DNA of 5,513 bases from NCBI GenBank assembly GCA_017882945.1, contig JADGON010000446.1, positions 1 to 5,513 of the forward strand, read 5' to 3'. A program made the translations under genes and the position numbers. Source of the stretch: Acidimicrobiia bacterium (lineage in GTDB: Bacteria > Actinomycetota > Acidimicrobiia > IMCC26256 > JAENVU01). A model generated the notes under the pieces. The model worked only from the letters and a program-made list of their open reading frames with translations. It had not been told where the DNA came from and made no database searches. Below, piece by piece: positions 4,433-5,513 of this stretch. The first letter of the stretch is position 1, and each line of letters begins with the position of its first letter.

Positions 4433-5513
4433 ATGCCCGCATCAGGTTCGATCCTCGGGAATGCGGTCCGTCGTCTTGAAGATCCCGCGCTGTTGACGGG
4501 AGCGGGGAAGTACGTCGACGACCTCGTCGAGCCGAACATGGCGCACATGGCGTTCGTGCGGTCCACGGTTGCGCACGCCAACTTGGGCTCGGTTGATGTC
4601 GCCGGGGCGTTGTCGATGCCGGGTGTGGTGGCGGTGTACCACGCGGGTGGCGATGACCTCGGTCTCCCGTCGTTGCAGCAGTTCCCGGCGATGCCCGAGA
4701 CGCTGAACCGGCCCGTGTTCGCTACGGACAAGGTGCGATTCGTCGGCGACATCGTCGCGGCCGTCGTCGCGGAGACCCGCGCGCAGGCTGTCGATGCCGT
4801 CGAGCGCGTCGTGGTCGAGTACGACACGTTGCCGTCGGTCACGAGCCCGCTCGACGCGCTGTCGCCCGATGCGCCACTGCTGTTCTCCGAACATGGTTCG
4901 AACGTGTGCTTCGGCTCCACATTCCCGGAAGAGGGCGACGCAGACCCGCTGGTCGGCGCGGAGGTCGTCGCCGAGGTCACGATGGTGAGTCAACGTCTGG
5001 CGGGCGTTCCGATTGAGACCAACGGCATCTTCGCCGTGCCGGGCGAACCCGGTCTCACGTGTTGGGTCTCCCATCAAGCGCCACACGCGCTGCATGGCGC
5101 GTACGCCCCGATGCTGGGACTCGAACCGGCCCGGCTGCGCGTCGTGTGCCCATGGGTCGGTGGCGGCTTCGGCCCCAAGGCGGGCCCGTATGTCGAGCAC
5201 GTTGCAACGGCCGCAGCCGCGTTGAAGCTCGGACGTCCTGTGAAGTGGATCGCGACCCGCTCGGAGGACATGGTGTCGCTTGTCCAGGGCCGTGACTTCG
5301 TGATGATGGCCAAGCTCGGTGTGAACGCCGATGGAAAGATCGTCGGCCTCGATGCTTCGGTGGTGGCCTCAGCCGGCGCGTACCCAGGTCTCGGCGCGAT
5401 CTTGCCGACGCTCACCCAGATGATGGCGGTCGGCGTGTACGAGATCCCCAACGTGCGGTTCAAGGCCACCGGAGTATTGACGAACAACACGACCGTTGGT
5501 CCCTATCGCGGCG
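4433..5513 (+). CDS. coxL: molybdopterin-binding (large) subunit of CO dehydrogenase/xanthine dehydrogenase-family hydroxylase, C-terminus beyond window
   Basis: The first 360 of roughly 770-800 residues are present and the frame is open to the window end. Residues 13-30 (RRLEDPALLTGAGKYVDD) and AFVRSTVAHA (40-49) are the family opening. The N-terminal a/b hammerhead-type domain runs to about 130, with DKVRFVGDIVAAVVAE (99-114). WVSHQAPH (211-218) and GGGFGPK (243-249) are the molybdopterin-contact motifs. This subunit holds the Mo-cytosine-dinucleotide-type cofactor and does the substrate hydroxylation. The active-site loop starts PYRG (357-360), as in PYRGAGR-type form II and other hydroxylases, not AYRCSFR of form I CO dehydrogenase. 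The ATG at 4433 has GGGAGG 5 nt upstream. Unusually, the gene diverges from coxSM instead of sharing their strand. The symbol gives subunit type, not proof of CO oxidation. Confidence 0.95.
   Translation, partial: MPASGSILGNAVRRLEDPALLTGAGKYVDDLVEPNMAHMAFVRSTVAHANLGSVDVAGALSMPGVVAVYHAGGDDLGLPSLQQFPAMPETLNRPVFATDKVRFVGDIVAAVVAETRAQAVDAVERVVVEYDTLPSVTSPLDALSPDAPLLFSEHGSNVCFGSTFPEEGDADPLVGAEVVAEVTMVSQRLAGVPIETNGIFAVPGEPGLTCWVSHQAPHALHGAYAPMLGLEPARLRVVCPWVGGGFGPKAGPYVEHVATAAAALKLGRPVKWIATRSEDMVSLVQGRDFVMMAKLGVNADGKIVGLDASVVASAGAYPGLGAILPTLTQMMAVGVYEIPNVRFKATGVLTNNTTVGPYRG

Noticed and set aside
4442..5200. 252-codon and 193-codon minus-strand frames opposite coxL
   Set aside because: Both are antisense shadows of the clearly recognisable large subunit gene.

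Overview
The window is high-GC bacterial DNA with strongly G/C-ending codons, GTG as well as ATG starts and gene families common in Actinobacteria. An actinomycete or an acidimicrobial-type soil or water actinobacterium is the likeliest source, but this is inferred from style and gene content only. No rRNA, tRNA, CRISPR array or insertion sequence is visible.

Left part (1-1514, minus strand). Three genes run leftward with short gaps and look like one transcription unit: a 70-residue single-pass membrane protein (662-874), a DUF4242/SCO4226-type small protein (307-615), and the first 85 residues of an ATP-binding regulator with a Walker A motif (1-256), cut by the window edge. Right of them is about 400 bp without an intact gene. 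Part of it (about 1078-1289) reads like a decayed piece of an FtsX-type ABC permease. Then comes a 74-residue CsbD-family stress protein (1290-1514) whose C-terminal half carries an in-frame 33-bp duplication.

Middle (1515-2764). A lipoprotein with a C-terminal Gmad2 immunoglobulin-like domain (1737-2429, plus) diverges from csbD. It is followed by a 24-residue single-helix membrane peptide (2480-2554). A hairpin-rich intergenic stretch then separates these plus-strand genes from the converging minus-strand genes.

Right part (2765-5513). This is a molybdenum hydroxylase locus of the CO dehydrogenase/xanthine dehydrogenase family: FAD subunit (coxM-like), 2Fe-2S subunit (coxS-like) and the first 360 residues of the molybdopterin subunit (coxL-like). 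The large-subunit gene points right, while the small and medium subunit genes point left. A previously hidden small gene (4050-4334) appears to lead the leftward operon: it has an AGGAGG ribosome binding site and a GTGA 4-bp overlap with coxS, and coxS in turn overlaps coxM by ATGA. The large subunit reads PYRG where true aerobic CO dehydrogenase has AYRCSFR. The three subunits should therefore assemble into a form II-like or other molybdenum hydroxylase that passes electrons from Mo through two 2Fe-2S clusters to FAD, with an unknown substrate.
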